Both the position numbers and the translations under genes were made by a program. Below are positions 28,001-35,903 of a DNA stretch of 36,015 nucleotides, in pieces (position 1 is the first letter of the stretch; every line of letters starts with the position of its first letter). This stretch comes from a bacterium (GTDB lineage Bacteria > Patescibacteriota > Minisyncoccia > UBA6257 > GWB1-50-10). Location: the NCBI GenBank assembly GCA_021815205.1, contig JAKAHD010000007.1:1-36015 (forward strand), given 5' to 3'. The notes beneath the pieces were generated by a model, which did no database searches, had not been told where the DNA came from, and worked only from the letters and a program-made list of their open reading frames with translations.

Positions 28001-28608
28001 TTCCCGTCGTTCCGGTTCCTTCAAACCTCGGCGGCTCGGTGAAATATCCCCGTGAGGTTACGCTCACCTGGAAGGCGGATCGGGGAGCGCAGGGCGGCTT
28101 CGAGGTGTGGGGGACGCGGGATCTCAAAGAACCCCCCGCTCTCCTCGGAAGGATTCCTGCCGCCACGTACGCCGCTTATAACAAGTATACGACCATGCTC
28201 AATGAGTCCGACACCGACTTTTTCTATAAAGTCCGCGCCTTCAAGACAAGATTGCAGTGCCCGATAAATATTCAAGCGCTGGGGATTAAGCTGTGGTGCG
28301 CGACCGTTCCAAAGTATTATTCGGAGTTTTCCCCCTTCCTTCGCATACGCGCGATTCCCCCACAACCCTCCGCCCCTGCCGCGCCGGGAGGCACGATCAG
28401 TATCCCGCGCGCCAACTTGAAAGAAATCAACCTCTCGCCCGCGGGTGTGGGAGGCGCGCCGCTCATACCGAAAGCGATGACGGGCGATGCGGTAATCTTC
28501 TCGGTGCCTCAAAACCTCACGAGCGACTACACGATCGAAGCGCGGTTCGAGCGTGAAGGGGTGCTCTCCACCGAAGCGTGGAAAGCATCGCCCGGCGCCT
28601 TGCGGTGA
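25087..28608 (+). CDS. Large secreted zinc metalloprotease (gametolysin M11 / M6-like) with C-terminal adhesive domains
   Basis: DDLLSHELGHALGVLHANAW (HExxHxxGxxH) and FDVMGTGGY Met-turn; signal-type N-term. Confidence 0.85.
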   Translation: MRKSTTQFRKSDFLSAVFAGVLLLALFFLPLRSLAAGMGAPCTREETNFFVRMGCLVNLGVQAIGDIAGGVPSARDQKPAPDALRAPEGAARIEERALGFSRNLSALAASYEKINAEGRTMPIEPLVSLAREREASMIALMEKNPALFLAQAMSREEASRLPNQVQQHVERDVTLTGKVETIHYDDFKNRTSREEYFLRTGGERVRLYPVGLQTPLVSGTTLRLQGKELGSNVAALASPATFEVTGTPSLNAAEPQKTLFVLVNFLDSGTPPFTVEEAKKKIFDGQFQKFYEEQSYGKTYWTGDVVGWYTYPTNSTCDGYSGWPWPDDPRFPDIVKRYQLNLSKYDHVAFLVQGGAQNNVCGGGFSSVGKYTHFVNGVQYTFSASDIGLAKPDDPSWWGAQPFPWTNLDDLLSHELGHALGVLHANAWVCNDGHVLYGRDCTHQEYGNHFDVMGTGGYALQMNALYKEELGWLDNSSLATITKSGTYTLKPLENSSGIRGLKIKTPLPGAPSSAGTAPFYLEYRRGIGFDANLNDPYYVSNQQGVLVNRYVGGFPFPFPRLLDMTPNGATPDSWTLNVNAAPFADPGLGITLGPVVKADASGTTLDIKIQSPVCVRHYPSLNPSSYVLASTGSETSYWFSIQNNDSAPCGASRFKVPLSDMGDWAYKLYIDDTGSAYQEGYSFVMNPGEERGGYFLISIPANAASGSYIHGALQAVNTDSNLSTIKKDLSFSITQSLGASLFPGTPPERDVTQNQSDVSFLKFNITNGSNSNQISQLSFSDGNLVAEPGTLALFDGDGKKIADATSFYPGYYDVFFSPPLSFSQGETKVFDLKGTVSSSTVVTSYMALNGADTIMRGTPLTGPLLHVIPKASLLITSPTEGASYEVGGTLPIRWTSQSIPEKATVDIYLIDPDRWKIVKDIAMGYPASRGAYDFQIPDDILLSMANSYEIIVKAITKDPTTFDISKRFGIALPVVPVPSNLGGSVKYPREVTLTWKADRGAQGGFEVWGTRDLKEPPALLGRIPAATYAAYNKYTTMLNESDTDFFYKVRAFKTRLQCPINIQALGIKLWCATVPKYYSEFSPFLRIRAIPPQPSAPAAPGGTISIPRANLKEINLSPAGVGGAPLIPKAMTGDAVIFSVPQNLTSDYTIEARFEREGVLSTEAWKASPGALR

Positions 28609-28748
28609 TTTATCCCCGCACCTATGGCATAGGTGTTAAGATGAATGAGTGGCGTAGGAATTATTCCTGCGGGGGGGGGTAATACCTCGCAGGAAGGTGT
28701 GAGGATTTATTTCCCACCTCTCCCGAATTTGATACAATAAGAATACCG

Positions 28749-31232
28749 ATGAGATGCAACCGATATTGGCTATGGTCTGCGGCGGCAGTGCTCTTTCTTT
28801 TTGCGGGAGCGGCGCTTGTTTCTGCCGCGTCCCCAGTGCCCGCCCCGCCCTCGGGACTCACCGCGTCCGTACTCTCCGCCTCGCGCGTCGCGCTCTCATG
28901 GACGAATAACGCGACGAACGCGACAGGCCTCTTGGCACACGAGTCGCAGTTTTCAAACTTCTCAACCGATCAGGTGATTCCACTTGCTCCGGATGCCACT
29001 GCATATACATTTGCGGGACTCTCCTCAGAGACCCAGTACTATTTCCGTGTTGACGCGTGCAATAGTTCGGGATGCGCACAATCAAGCGTGGTCTCCGCGA
29101 CGACCGGGAGTCCCGGCGGATTCGGACAGCCCATCGGATTTGCCGCGACCGCAATCTCCGCGTGTCGGATTGATCTGGGGTGGGACGCACAACAGGCGAC
29201 GGATCACTTCGAGATTAAGTATGAAGCGAATGCGTCTAACCTCTTTTCCGGTTTCAGTACCACCTCGACTATTTGGAATGTAAACAGTTACCAGATGGCA
29301 GGACTGTCGATCTCGACGCCCTACTTGTTCCAGGTGCGCGCGTATGATGCGAGCGGCAACGTATCCGCGTGGTCCGCGAGCGCGAAAGCCAGAACAATGG
29401 ATATGCCCGCGCCTGGCGCGCCCGCATTCTCCTCTTCGAAGGGAGGAACGGGAAACGCGCAGATGACGCTCGCGTTTGCGTGGAATGGCACGGTTCCCGC
29501 ATCGCCCTACACGGGGAGCTTTATTATCGAGGAGGCGACATCTACGGACGGAACGAATTTCAGTTCCTTTTCCGTACTCGATTCGGTGCCCGCAAGCCTC
29601 ACCTCTTACAGCACCGCCGGAAGTTTGAATCCTTCGCTTGTGTACAAATTCCAAATGAAGAGTTCGGAGACGAGCATCGGTTGCGCGCCGAGCCAAGCGG
29701 TGTATTCTGCGTACGCAACGGCAATTGCGGTACCGACCATTCCCTCGCATCTCGCGGCGAGCTACGCCTATACTCCCTCGAATCCTCCCGTGAATCTCTC
29801 ATGGAACGCGAGCAAGGTGCCGAGCAGTGGGCAGAACTATTACGAAGTGTGGCGCGGTACCTCGCCGTCAAGCATGACCTATCTCGATAAGGTAACAAGC
29901 GGCACCTCGTATGCCGACGCGAGCGTGGCATCAAACACCACCTATTTCTATAAGGTGCGCGCGTGCAATGAGAACGGCGCGGGAGGCATCGGATGCTCCG
30001 ATTTTTCGAATCAGGATTCGAGGACGGTCGCGAACGCGCCCCAGCGGCTTGCCGCAACGGTGTCAGTAATCCACACTGGAAATCCAAGCACCGCAGACGC
30101 GCAGATTACATGGGATAACACCTTCCCCGAGTTCAACTACTATCTCGAGCGAAGTGATGACGGGGGGACTACCTTCACGCAGATAGGAGGAGCAATTGCG
30201 GGCCCAAGGAGCAATGTGAGCAGTGTAGGTCCTATCTTTGATAATGGGCTCGCGATGGGGAAGACGTACATCTATCGCGTGCGTGCCTATTTCGGCGGCA
30301 CGTCATACTCGGATTATTCGAGTCCCGCAACGCTTAATCTGAATATCAAGCCATTAACCGGATGGGCGTGGGCGGATGCGGGGAATGCGGGCGGCGTGCC
30401 GCACGGGATCGGGTGGATCAAGTTTGATTCGAACACCTCGCCGACCGATGGCGTTCCCTACGGCGTGTATGTGGCAAGCGATGGCACCTTGAGCGGCTAC
30501 GCGTGGAGCGGCTTAGCGTGCAACGCGAACGAGAATCGTCCCGCGAACTCCACCTGCGGCTACGGCTGGCTCTCGTTCAATGCGAATGAACTTACGGGAT
30601 GCCCTGACGGAAACTGTACCGCGAAGTATGACCAGCAGAAAAACCAACTCTCCGGATGGGCGAGATTTTTGAACGGGAAGAATGCGCAGGGAAACGGCGC
30701 CTGGGACGGCTGGGTGAGTTTGGATATGAAAGGAGGCGAACCATCGTATGCGGTATACTATAATCCAACCACGAAGAAGTTTGATCAGAGCAACTCCGGA
30801 GTCACCTCCTACGCCTGGGGTTCCACTGTTACGGGATGGATGGTGTTCCCGTATGTAGAAGGGGATATGTCGGGGGTAGGGATAATAAAAGATATTAAAA
30901 ACCTGCAAGCAACCTCGCTCGATTGTGTGAGTAGTAGTAATTGTCCCGTGCAGTTGAGCTGGACGAATCCATCAGGGTCTAATTTTAAACAGATTTATGT
31001 TTTTAGATATAATGGAGATTTTGGGCATGACGCGCCAAATCAATGTGGTGTCATTCATAACGACTCTGAGTTGAGGCAGTGTAGAGATAAATTATTTCAA
31101 ACCAACAAACCACCATTCAAAGTGTTTACTACACCTTCTATACTGACTCCCGACAAGGCGGTGCAAGTCTCAATAGATGGACTTAATCCAGGCACAACCT
31201 ACAGCTTCTTCATACGAGGAATGAGCCAATAA
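28749..31232 (+). CDS. Secreted multi-domain fibronectin type III protein with GWxxF-type repeats
   Basis: Repeated PSGLTASVLSASRVALSWTNNATNATG..., YYFRVDACNSSG..., GWAWADAGN...GIGWIKFDS...GYAWSGLACN...YGWLSFN. Confidence 0.85.
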   Translation: MRCNRYWLWSAAAVLFLFAGAALVSAASPVPAPPSGLTASVLSASRVALSWTNNATNATGLLAHESQFSNFSTDQVIPLAPDATAYTFAGLSSETQYYFRVDACNSSGCAQSSVVSATTGSPGGFGQPIGFAATAISACRIDLGWDAQQATDHFEIKYEANASNLFSGFSTTSTIWNVNSYQMAGLSISTPYLFQVRAYDASGNVSAWSASAKARTMDMPAPGAPAFSSSKGGTGNAQMTLAFAWNGTVPASPYTGSFIIEEATSTDGTNFSSFSVLDSVPASLTSYSTAGSLNPSLVYKFQMKSSETSIGCAPSQAVYSAYATAIAVPTIPSHLAASYAYTPSNPPVNLSWNASKVPSSGQNYYEVWRGTSPSSMTYLDKVTSGTSYADASVASNTTYFYKVRACNENGAGGIGCSDFSNQDSRTVANAPQRLAATVSVIHTGNPSTADAQITWDNTFPEFNYYLERSDDGGTTFTQIGGAIAGPRSNVSSVGPIFDNGLAMGKTYIYRVRAYFGGTSYSDYSSPATLNLNIKPLTGWAWADAGNAGGVPHGIGWIKFDSNTSPTDGVPYGVYVASDGTLSGYAWSGLACNANENRPANSTCGYGWLSFNANELTGCPDGNCTAKYDQQKNQLSGWARFLNGKNAQGNGAWDGWVSLDMKGGEPSYAVYYNPTTKKFDQSNSGVTSYAWGSTVTGWMVFPYVEGDMSGVGIIKDIKNLQATSLDCVSSSNCPVQLSWTNPSGSNFKQIYVFRYNGDFGHDAPNQCGVIHNDSELRQCRDKLFQTNKPPFKVFTTPSILTPDKAVQVSIDGLNPGTTYSFFIRGMSQ

Positions 31233-31233
31233 A

Positions 31234-31262
31234 TTGACTTTTCTTGTACTTTATGATACTAT
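31234..31262 (+). promoter_or_regulatory. Putative sigma70-type promoter for the T9SS-tail protein gene
   Basis: TTGACT, 17-nt spacer, TACTAT; followed by strong SD aaggaggtgag at about 31305. Confidence 0.6.
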
Positions 31263-31320
31263 TTTCCTAAGTAATTAGAGAAAGAAATTTTAAAAATAAA
31301 TAAGGAAGGAGGTGAGAGAA

Positions 31321-32667
31321 ATGAAAAGAATAACAGTTCTTCTAGGTATATTTTTCTGCGCCTCGTTCCTCACGACGGCGCAGGTACGATCCCAAGAGCG
31401 GCAGATCGGGAAGGTAGTTGACACCGCCTATATCTGGCCGGACAGTTTGAAGGGGAAGGACATTAATATTCATGGAATAGCCGTAGACGACAGCAGTTGG
31501 ATCTTCGTCGCCACCGTGGGAAATGGTTTCAGGGATGGACTCGTATGGCGCTCCAAGAATAATGGCAAGACCTGGGAGCATCTCACGAACGGCCTCCAAG
31601 ATGTTTTCTTTGCGGGAACCCTCTCGATATTTCTTACGAAGCAACAAACACTCCTCGTGGGAGCGCTAAACGGGATCTGGAGATCAACCGACAAGGGAAA
31701 TAGTTGGGAAAATGCCCTCTACGGAAACACGTATGGCTATGATGCGTGGTGCTTTATCCAAGCAAAAGACGGCACAATTTTCTCTGGAGGATCTCAAATA
31801 AGGAAATCCACCGACGATGGGAAAACATGGACAATAGTGCCCAATCTTCCAACGTCCTTCTGGCCAATCGGTTGGTTTACTATGGATGTGTCAGGAAATC
31901 TCTATGCCACTTCAAATGGTGTTCTTAAATCCACTGACAACGGTTCCACATGGAACTGGGCGAACGAGGGGTTGATACAGGATCCGAATCAAACACAAGC
32001 AACAGTGAATCAGATCACCGTAGACCCGCTCACCGGATCGCTTTTCATCTACACTAGTAGGTACAAAAGTAGTAGAATGTTCCGTTCAGATGATGAAGGG
32101 GTGCACTGGATACCGATAAATGACGGTTTTATTGGGACATACTCATCAATTTTCGAGCTTGCCTCGTCCTCTCGATACGGCGTTTTTGCCGGTTTGGATG
32201 ACGGTACCGGAATTTTCTCTTCCATCGACGGGGGAAATAAGTGGCAATATATGGCCCTTGAACACCGAGCTGTTCCCGTGATGGTAGTAATCTGTTTCGC
32301 ATGGGAAGGCGAAGACACGCTTCTTGTGGGAACCGGAGACGGGTTGTACCGCGTGGTACTTTCCACCGCAACCGGCGTTTCACGTGAAACATCCGGAATC
32401 CCAAAAAACTTCTCCCTGTCCCAGAACTATCCGAATCCGTTCAATCCCGCGACGAGTATACAGTATATGGTATCTTGTATATCGCACGTGACATTGACTG
32501 TATACAATACGCTCGGACAGGAAGTAGCAACACTGGTGAATGAAGAAAAACCTGCGGGAAGTTACAGCGTTACTTTTGACGCGAGTAACCTTCCGAGCGG
32601 GGTGTACTTCTATCGTCTCCAGGCAGGCAATTTCACGGAGACGAAGAAGATAATCCTTCTTCGCTAA
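31321..32667 (+). CDS. Secreted beta-propeller (BNR/sortilin-like) protein with T9SS type A C-terminal sorting domain
   Basis: Repeated WRSxNNGKTWE / RKSTDDGKTWT / KSTDNGSTWN; C-term LSQNYPNPFNPATSIQYMVS...LTVYNTLGQEVATLVNEEKPAGSYSVTFDASNLPSGVYFYRLQAGNFTETKKIILLR. Confidence 0.93.
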   Translation: MKRITVLLGIFFCASFLTTAQVRSQERQIGKVVDTAYIWPDSLKGKDINIHGIAVDDSSWIFVATVGNGFRDGLVWRSKNNGKTWEHLTNGLQDVFFAGTLSIFLTKQQTLLVGALNGIWRSTDKGNSWENALYGNTYGYDAWCFIQAKDGTIFSGGSQIRKSTDDGKTWTIVPNLPTSFWPIGWFTMDVSGNLYATSNGVLKSTDNGSTWNWANEGLIQDPNQTQATVNQITVDPLTGSLFIYTSRYKSSRMFRSDDEGVHWIPINDGFIGTYSSIFELASSSRYGVFAGLDDGTGIFSSIDGGNKWQYMALEHRAVPVMVVICFAWEGEDTLLVGTGDGLYRVVLSTATGVSRETSGIPKNFSLSQNYPNPFNPATSIQYMVSCISHVTLTVYNTLGQEVATLVNEEKPAGSYSVTFDASNLPSGVYFYRLQAGNFTETKKIILLR

Positions 32668-32754
32668 AGCTACGAAGGACAAGTGCTGATAAAACAGAAA
32701 ACCTGATAATCTTGAAACTCTAGAAAAAGGAAAATTTATGGAATCAAGTATTTA

Positions 32755-32792
32755 GAGGCTCAACACATATGTGTATGAGCCTCGTATTTTTT
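32755..32792 (+). terminator. Rho-independent terminator
   Basis: GAGGCTCAACACATATGTGTATGAGCCTCGTATTTTTT. Confidence 0.85.
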
Positions 32793-32846
32793 AGATTCCT
32801 CTCCCTCAACGCGGCTCGGGATCAGAATGACAAAAATAAAGTATAA

Positions 32847-32880
32847 GAGGCCCACACACTATTCATTTGTGTCGGGCCTC
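32847..32880 (+). terminator. Hairpin, possible second terminator
   Basis: GAGGCCCACACActattcattTGTGTCGGGCCTC followed by atatttt. Confidence 0.6.
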
Positions 32881-33017
32881 ATATTTTCTCTCTCCGCAAA
32901 GTTGTCCCATTAATCCGCTCCAGCGTATTAATGGGACATGAGAAAAAATACGGGCGAATACCCTGCCGCGTGCGCGGATGGTATCTCCGGAACCCCCCCC
33001 ACTTTTGCTACGCACGA

Positions 33018-33043
33018 AGGTGCTATGCTATAGCATAGCACCT
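33018..33043. repeat. Perfect 26-bp palindrome, same family as 16076-16103
   Basis: AGGTGCTATGCTATAGCATAGCACCT. Confidence 0.92.
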
Positions 33044-33146
33044 ACCATAAAACCAGCCGCCAGAAGTCATTCCGCCGCGGATTTTCATTTCTGGGTACCT
33101 ATTTTGAAGTTGCCATCTTTCGAGTAGTTTGTGATATAATCCGAGT

Positions 33147-33482
33147 ATGGCGGAGATCACCAAACAAGACGTGAAAGAAATTATTGTCGGGGCTCTGGAG
33201 CCGTTTGCTAAAGCAGTCCAGGGTGACTTTCAGGAAATTAAGACGCAACTCACCTCGGTTGAGGGTCGCTTAACTTCAGTTGAAGATCGTTTGACTTCTG
33301 TTGATGGCCGTTTGTCCGTAGTTGAGAGTGAACTCAAAGAGTTTAGGGAGAACGCCAGCGAGCTCTTTGCCAAGCTGGACAAATTCATCACCCTTTACGA
33401 AAAGCAGGAACTGGAAACCCGTTCCTTGGCGAATCAGATGGCTCGTCTCGAAGAAAGAGTGAGTAGGTTGGAAACGAAGTAA
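33147..33482 (+). CDS. Small coiled-coil protein with internal heptad repeats
   Basis: LTSVEGRLTSVEDRLTSVDGRLSVVESELKEF; TATAAT 6 nt before the ATG. Confidence 0.75.
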   Translation: MAEITKQDVKEIIVGALEPFAKAVQGDFQEIKTQLTSVEGRLTSVEDRLTSVDGRLSVVESELKEFRENASELFAKLDKFITLYEKQELETRSLANQMARLEERVSRLETK

Positions 33483-33496
33483 TCAAAGGATTACCA

Positions 33497-33566
33497 GATG
33501 CCCTGACGGAAACTGTACCGCGAAATATGATCCGGTGAACAACCAACTCTCCGGCTGGGCGAGTTT
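33497..33566 (+). pseudogene. Fragment duplicated from the FN3 surface protein gene (about 30600-30665)
   Basis: gatgccctgacggaaactgtaccgcgaa[a/g]tatga...aaccaactctccgg[c/a]tgggcgag in both places. Confidence 0.85.
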
Positions 33567-33605
33567 GTTATTAGGAAGTCCGACTTCCTAATGTGATTGA
33601 ACGTG

Positions 33606-33692
33606 GAAATCAGTCAATACATCCCTACGCCTGTGTAGGTGTGAGGATAAAGGGCTTGTACAATAAAAATGTACAAGCCCTGAATATTTTTT
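33606..33692. repeat. Direct repeat, left copy, includes terminator hairpin
   Basis: GAAATCAGTCA...GTGAGGATAAAGGGCTTGTaCaa...atGTACAAGCCCTGAATATTTTTTA; matches 35783-35872. Confidence 0.88.
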
Positions 33693-33773
33693 AAACGCTT
33701 ATGCTATCATGAGACTGTGGTGAAGTACCACGGCAATTTTTATAAGCTAATTTACCTGAAGGAGGTGAAAAAT

Positions 33774-33986
33774 ATGGTAGAAGTGGAAGAGGAAGTGGTG
33801 GAAACCCAGCAAAGATACCTACCTGACCCCATTGTAATCAACGAGAAACCAAAGGGTTCAGTGCCGTTTTTGACTAGATTTGCGAAGAAACCTGATCTCA
33901 AAATCCCCGATATACGGATGGGAAATCAGACATATCTTGGTATAACGAGCCCCGGCGTAGGGGATTATGCAAACGATGATCAATAG
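33774..33986 (+). CDS. Putative graspetide (microviridin-like) precursor peptide, 70 aa
   Basis: SD ggaggtgaaaaatATG; MVEVEEEVVETQQRYLPDPIVINEKPKGSVPFLTRFAKKPDLKIPDIRMGNQTYLGITSPGVGDYANDDQ; VPFLTRF resembles microviridin leader PFFARF(L); Thr/Ser and Asp-rich C-term. Confidence 0.8.
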   Translation: MVEVEEEVVETQQRYLPDPIVINEKPKGSVPFLTRFAKKPDLKIPDIRMGNQTYLGITSPGVGDYANDDQ

Positions 33987-34006
33987 TATATTTGCGCACA
34001 CCGCGC

Positions 34007-34043
34007 AAAAGAGACCCGTTTTTCATTTACGGGTCTTTGTTTT
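34007..34043. terminator. Bidirectional terminator between precursor and convergent TPR gene
   Basis: AAAAGAGACCCG...CGGGTCTTTGTTTT. Confidence 0.75.
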
Positions 34044-34730
34044 GAGTTTTTTGATCTCCTCCTCGAGCGATGTAATGAAGTGAGATTGTTTCATTCTCAG
34101 TCCCCGATACACTTTTTTTCTAAACTCTCTTTTTATCAACTCCTCCGTTTTTATCGCATAAAGAAGCGCCTTCTTGAAATTTTTAATCCTCACATAAAAC
34201 CGGAATAAATTAGAGATTGTCCCGAAATCATTTTTAGGACAGGCCCTGTATTCCTTCTGATACCACGCCTCCGCGTTCTTGATGTCGCCCAATTGTTCAT
34301 ACAAAAAGCCAATTCCAAGTGCGCCGCGTTCTTTTTTGGGAAGTTTCCGCATGAGTTGAAATGCCCTCCTTCCGTACATAAGTGCTCGTGTATAGTCACC
34401 CCGAATACCGAATACCCTCCCGATGCCGTACCACGCGTGCAAATATCGCGGGTCTTCCTTAAGAATCTTCCGATACAATTCCTCGGCGCGATAAAGATGT
34501 ACTCGTGCCGTTCTTTTTTTACCCCCTTTTTCTTGGGCTCTCATCACTACGTGATCGTGAAGGAGCGCAAGGCGATAGATGCAGTCTTTGGAGAGTATGT
34601 ATTTTTGCGCGTACCTCTCGATGATGCGTATTGCTTGAGAATATCGTTCATTCGCAATCGCCTCACCGGAAATTTTATAGATTCGGCTGGTTATTTTCTG
34701 CGGCGCCATTGACTTTGATGTATGTTTCAT
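34023..34730 (-). CDS. TPR repeat protein
   Basis: AEELYRKILKEDPRYLHAWYGIGRVFGIRGDYTRALMYGRRAFQLM...GIGFLYEQLGDIKNAEAWYQKEYRACPKN. Confidence 0.75.
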   Translation of the reverse strand: MKHTSKSMAPQKITSRIYKISGEAIANERYSQAIRIIERYAQKYILSKDCIYRLALLHDHVVMRAQEKGGKKRTARVHLYRAEELYRKILKEDPRYLHAWYGIGRVFGIRGDYTRALMYGRRAFQLMRKLPKKERGALGIGFLYEQLGDIKNAEAWYQKEYRACPKNDFGTISNLFRFYVRIKNFKKALLYAIKTEELIKREFRKKVYRGLRMKQSHFITSLEEEIKKLKTKTRK

Positions 34731-34783
34731 GGTCTATTTCTAGATAGCATAGCATTCAAAAGATGAATAGGAAAGGAGTTGTT

Positions 34784-35776
34784 ATGAAAAATCTGATTTT
34801 GATCGTAACGAACAAGAACGATGAACACGCGGACAGAATCGTAAGCGTATTAGACGAACTTGGTGAACATACGTGCCGTTTCAATACGGAGGCGTTTCCG
34901 CTGAGGATTGCCGCCACGCTTTCATGTTCCGGCGCGTCTCTTAAAATTCCGACAAGAGTAGCAGAAAATAGCGGCCTTGTTGATTTAAACGAGGTAAAGA
35001 GCGTGTGGTATAGAAGGCCAACGCCGCCTCTTATACCGGATAGGAAAACGGAGGAGGGATACGCCCGTTTCATAAAGAATGAAAGCGAGACGGCGCTGTG
35101 GTCGCTTTACACCACGCTTGATGCATTCTGGATAAATCAGCCGCTTTCCCACCGCCTCCTTGAGCGCAATAAGTTATTGCAACTCAAGAAAGCGGCCTTG
35201 GTCGGCCTTACGGTACCGGACACGATCATTACGAACGATCCGGATGTGCTACTGGGTTTTGCCGACGCGCATGGAGGAGTAGTCGCAATAAAACTGCTCA
35301 AGGGGGATTGGTTTAGAGAAAGAAACAGCGAGATACCACTTCTCGTCTTTACACAAAGAGTGGCTTCAGACCAAATCAGGGAACACTATGAAGATATAAA
35401 ACTCACCCCCATTCTTGCCCAACAATATATTGAGAAGGCGCTGGAGTTAAGAGTCACGATAGTCGGAGAAAAAACATTCGCTTGCGCTATTCATTCACAA
35501 GATAGCGAACACACGCGGACCGACTGGAGAGATTATGATCTGGAGCACGTGAAACACGAACCGTTTGAACTGCCGGATGAAGTGCGTGTAAAACTCGGTG
35601 CGTTTATGGAAAAATGCAATTTGAGCTACGGCGCAATCGATATAATTGTTACTCCAGAGGACGAGTACGTTTTTCTTGAAGTGAATCCGAGTGGACAATG
35701 GTTATGGATTGAGGAGCTTACGGGCATGCCAATCTCCAAAACGCTCGCGGAACTCCTTGCGTATCCGCCCCGCTGA
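34784..35776 (+). CDS. MvdC/MvdD-family ATP-grasp ribosomal peptide maturase
   Basis: NKLLQLKKAALVGLTVPDTIITND; AQQYIEKALELRVTIVGEKTFACAIHSQDSEHTRTDWR; LSYGAIDIIVTPEDEYVFLEVNPSGQWLWIEELTGMPISKTLAELL; SD aaaggagttgttATG. Confidence 0.92.
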   Translation: MKNLILIVTNKNDEHADRIVSVLDELGEHTCRFNTEAFPLRIAATLSCSGASLKIPTRVAENSGLVDLNEVKSVWYRRPTPPLIPDRKTEEGYARFIKNESETALWSLYTTLDAFWINQPLSHRLLERNKLLQLKKAALVGLTVPDTIITNDPDVLLGFADAHGGVVAIKLLKGDWFRERNSEIPLLVFTQRVASDQIREHYEDIKLTPILAQQYIEKALELRVTIVGEKTFACAIHSQDSEHTRTDWRDYDLEHVKHEPFELPDEVRVKLGAFMEKCNLSYGAIDIIVTPEDEYVFLEVNPSGQWLWIEELTGMPISKTLAELLAYPPR

Positions 35777-35782
35777 AGTCGT

Positions 35783-35872
35783 TGAAATCAGTCATTAAAT
35801 CCCCGTATCTATGTGTAGATGTGAGGATAAAGGGCTTGTGCAAAACTCATGTACAAGCCCTGAATATTTTTT
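35783..35872. repeat. Direct repeat, right copy, includes terminator hairpin
   Basis: TGAAATCAGTCATTAAATCCCC...GTGAGGATAAAGGGCTTGTGC...GTACAAGCCCTGAATATTTTTTA. Confidence 0.88.
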
Positions 35873-35903
35873 ACGTTACGCGGCACACGCTGTATAGTGA
35901 ACA

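Noticed and set aside
34023-34730. TPR protein as a dedicated graspetide biosynthesis component
   Set aside because: Opposite strand, convergent with the precursor and divergent from the ligase, with no known RiPP role; kept only as a neighbour pending comparative data.
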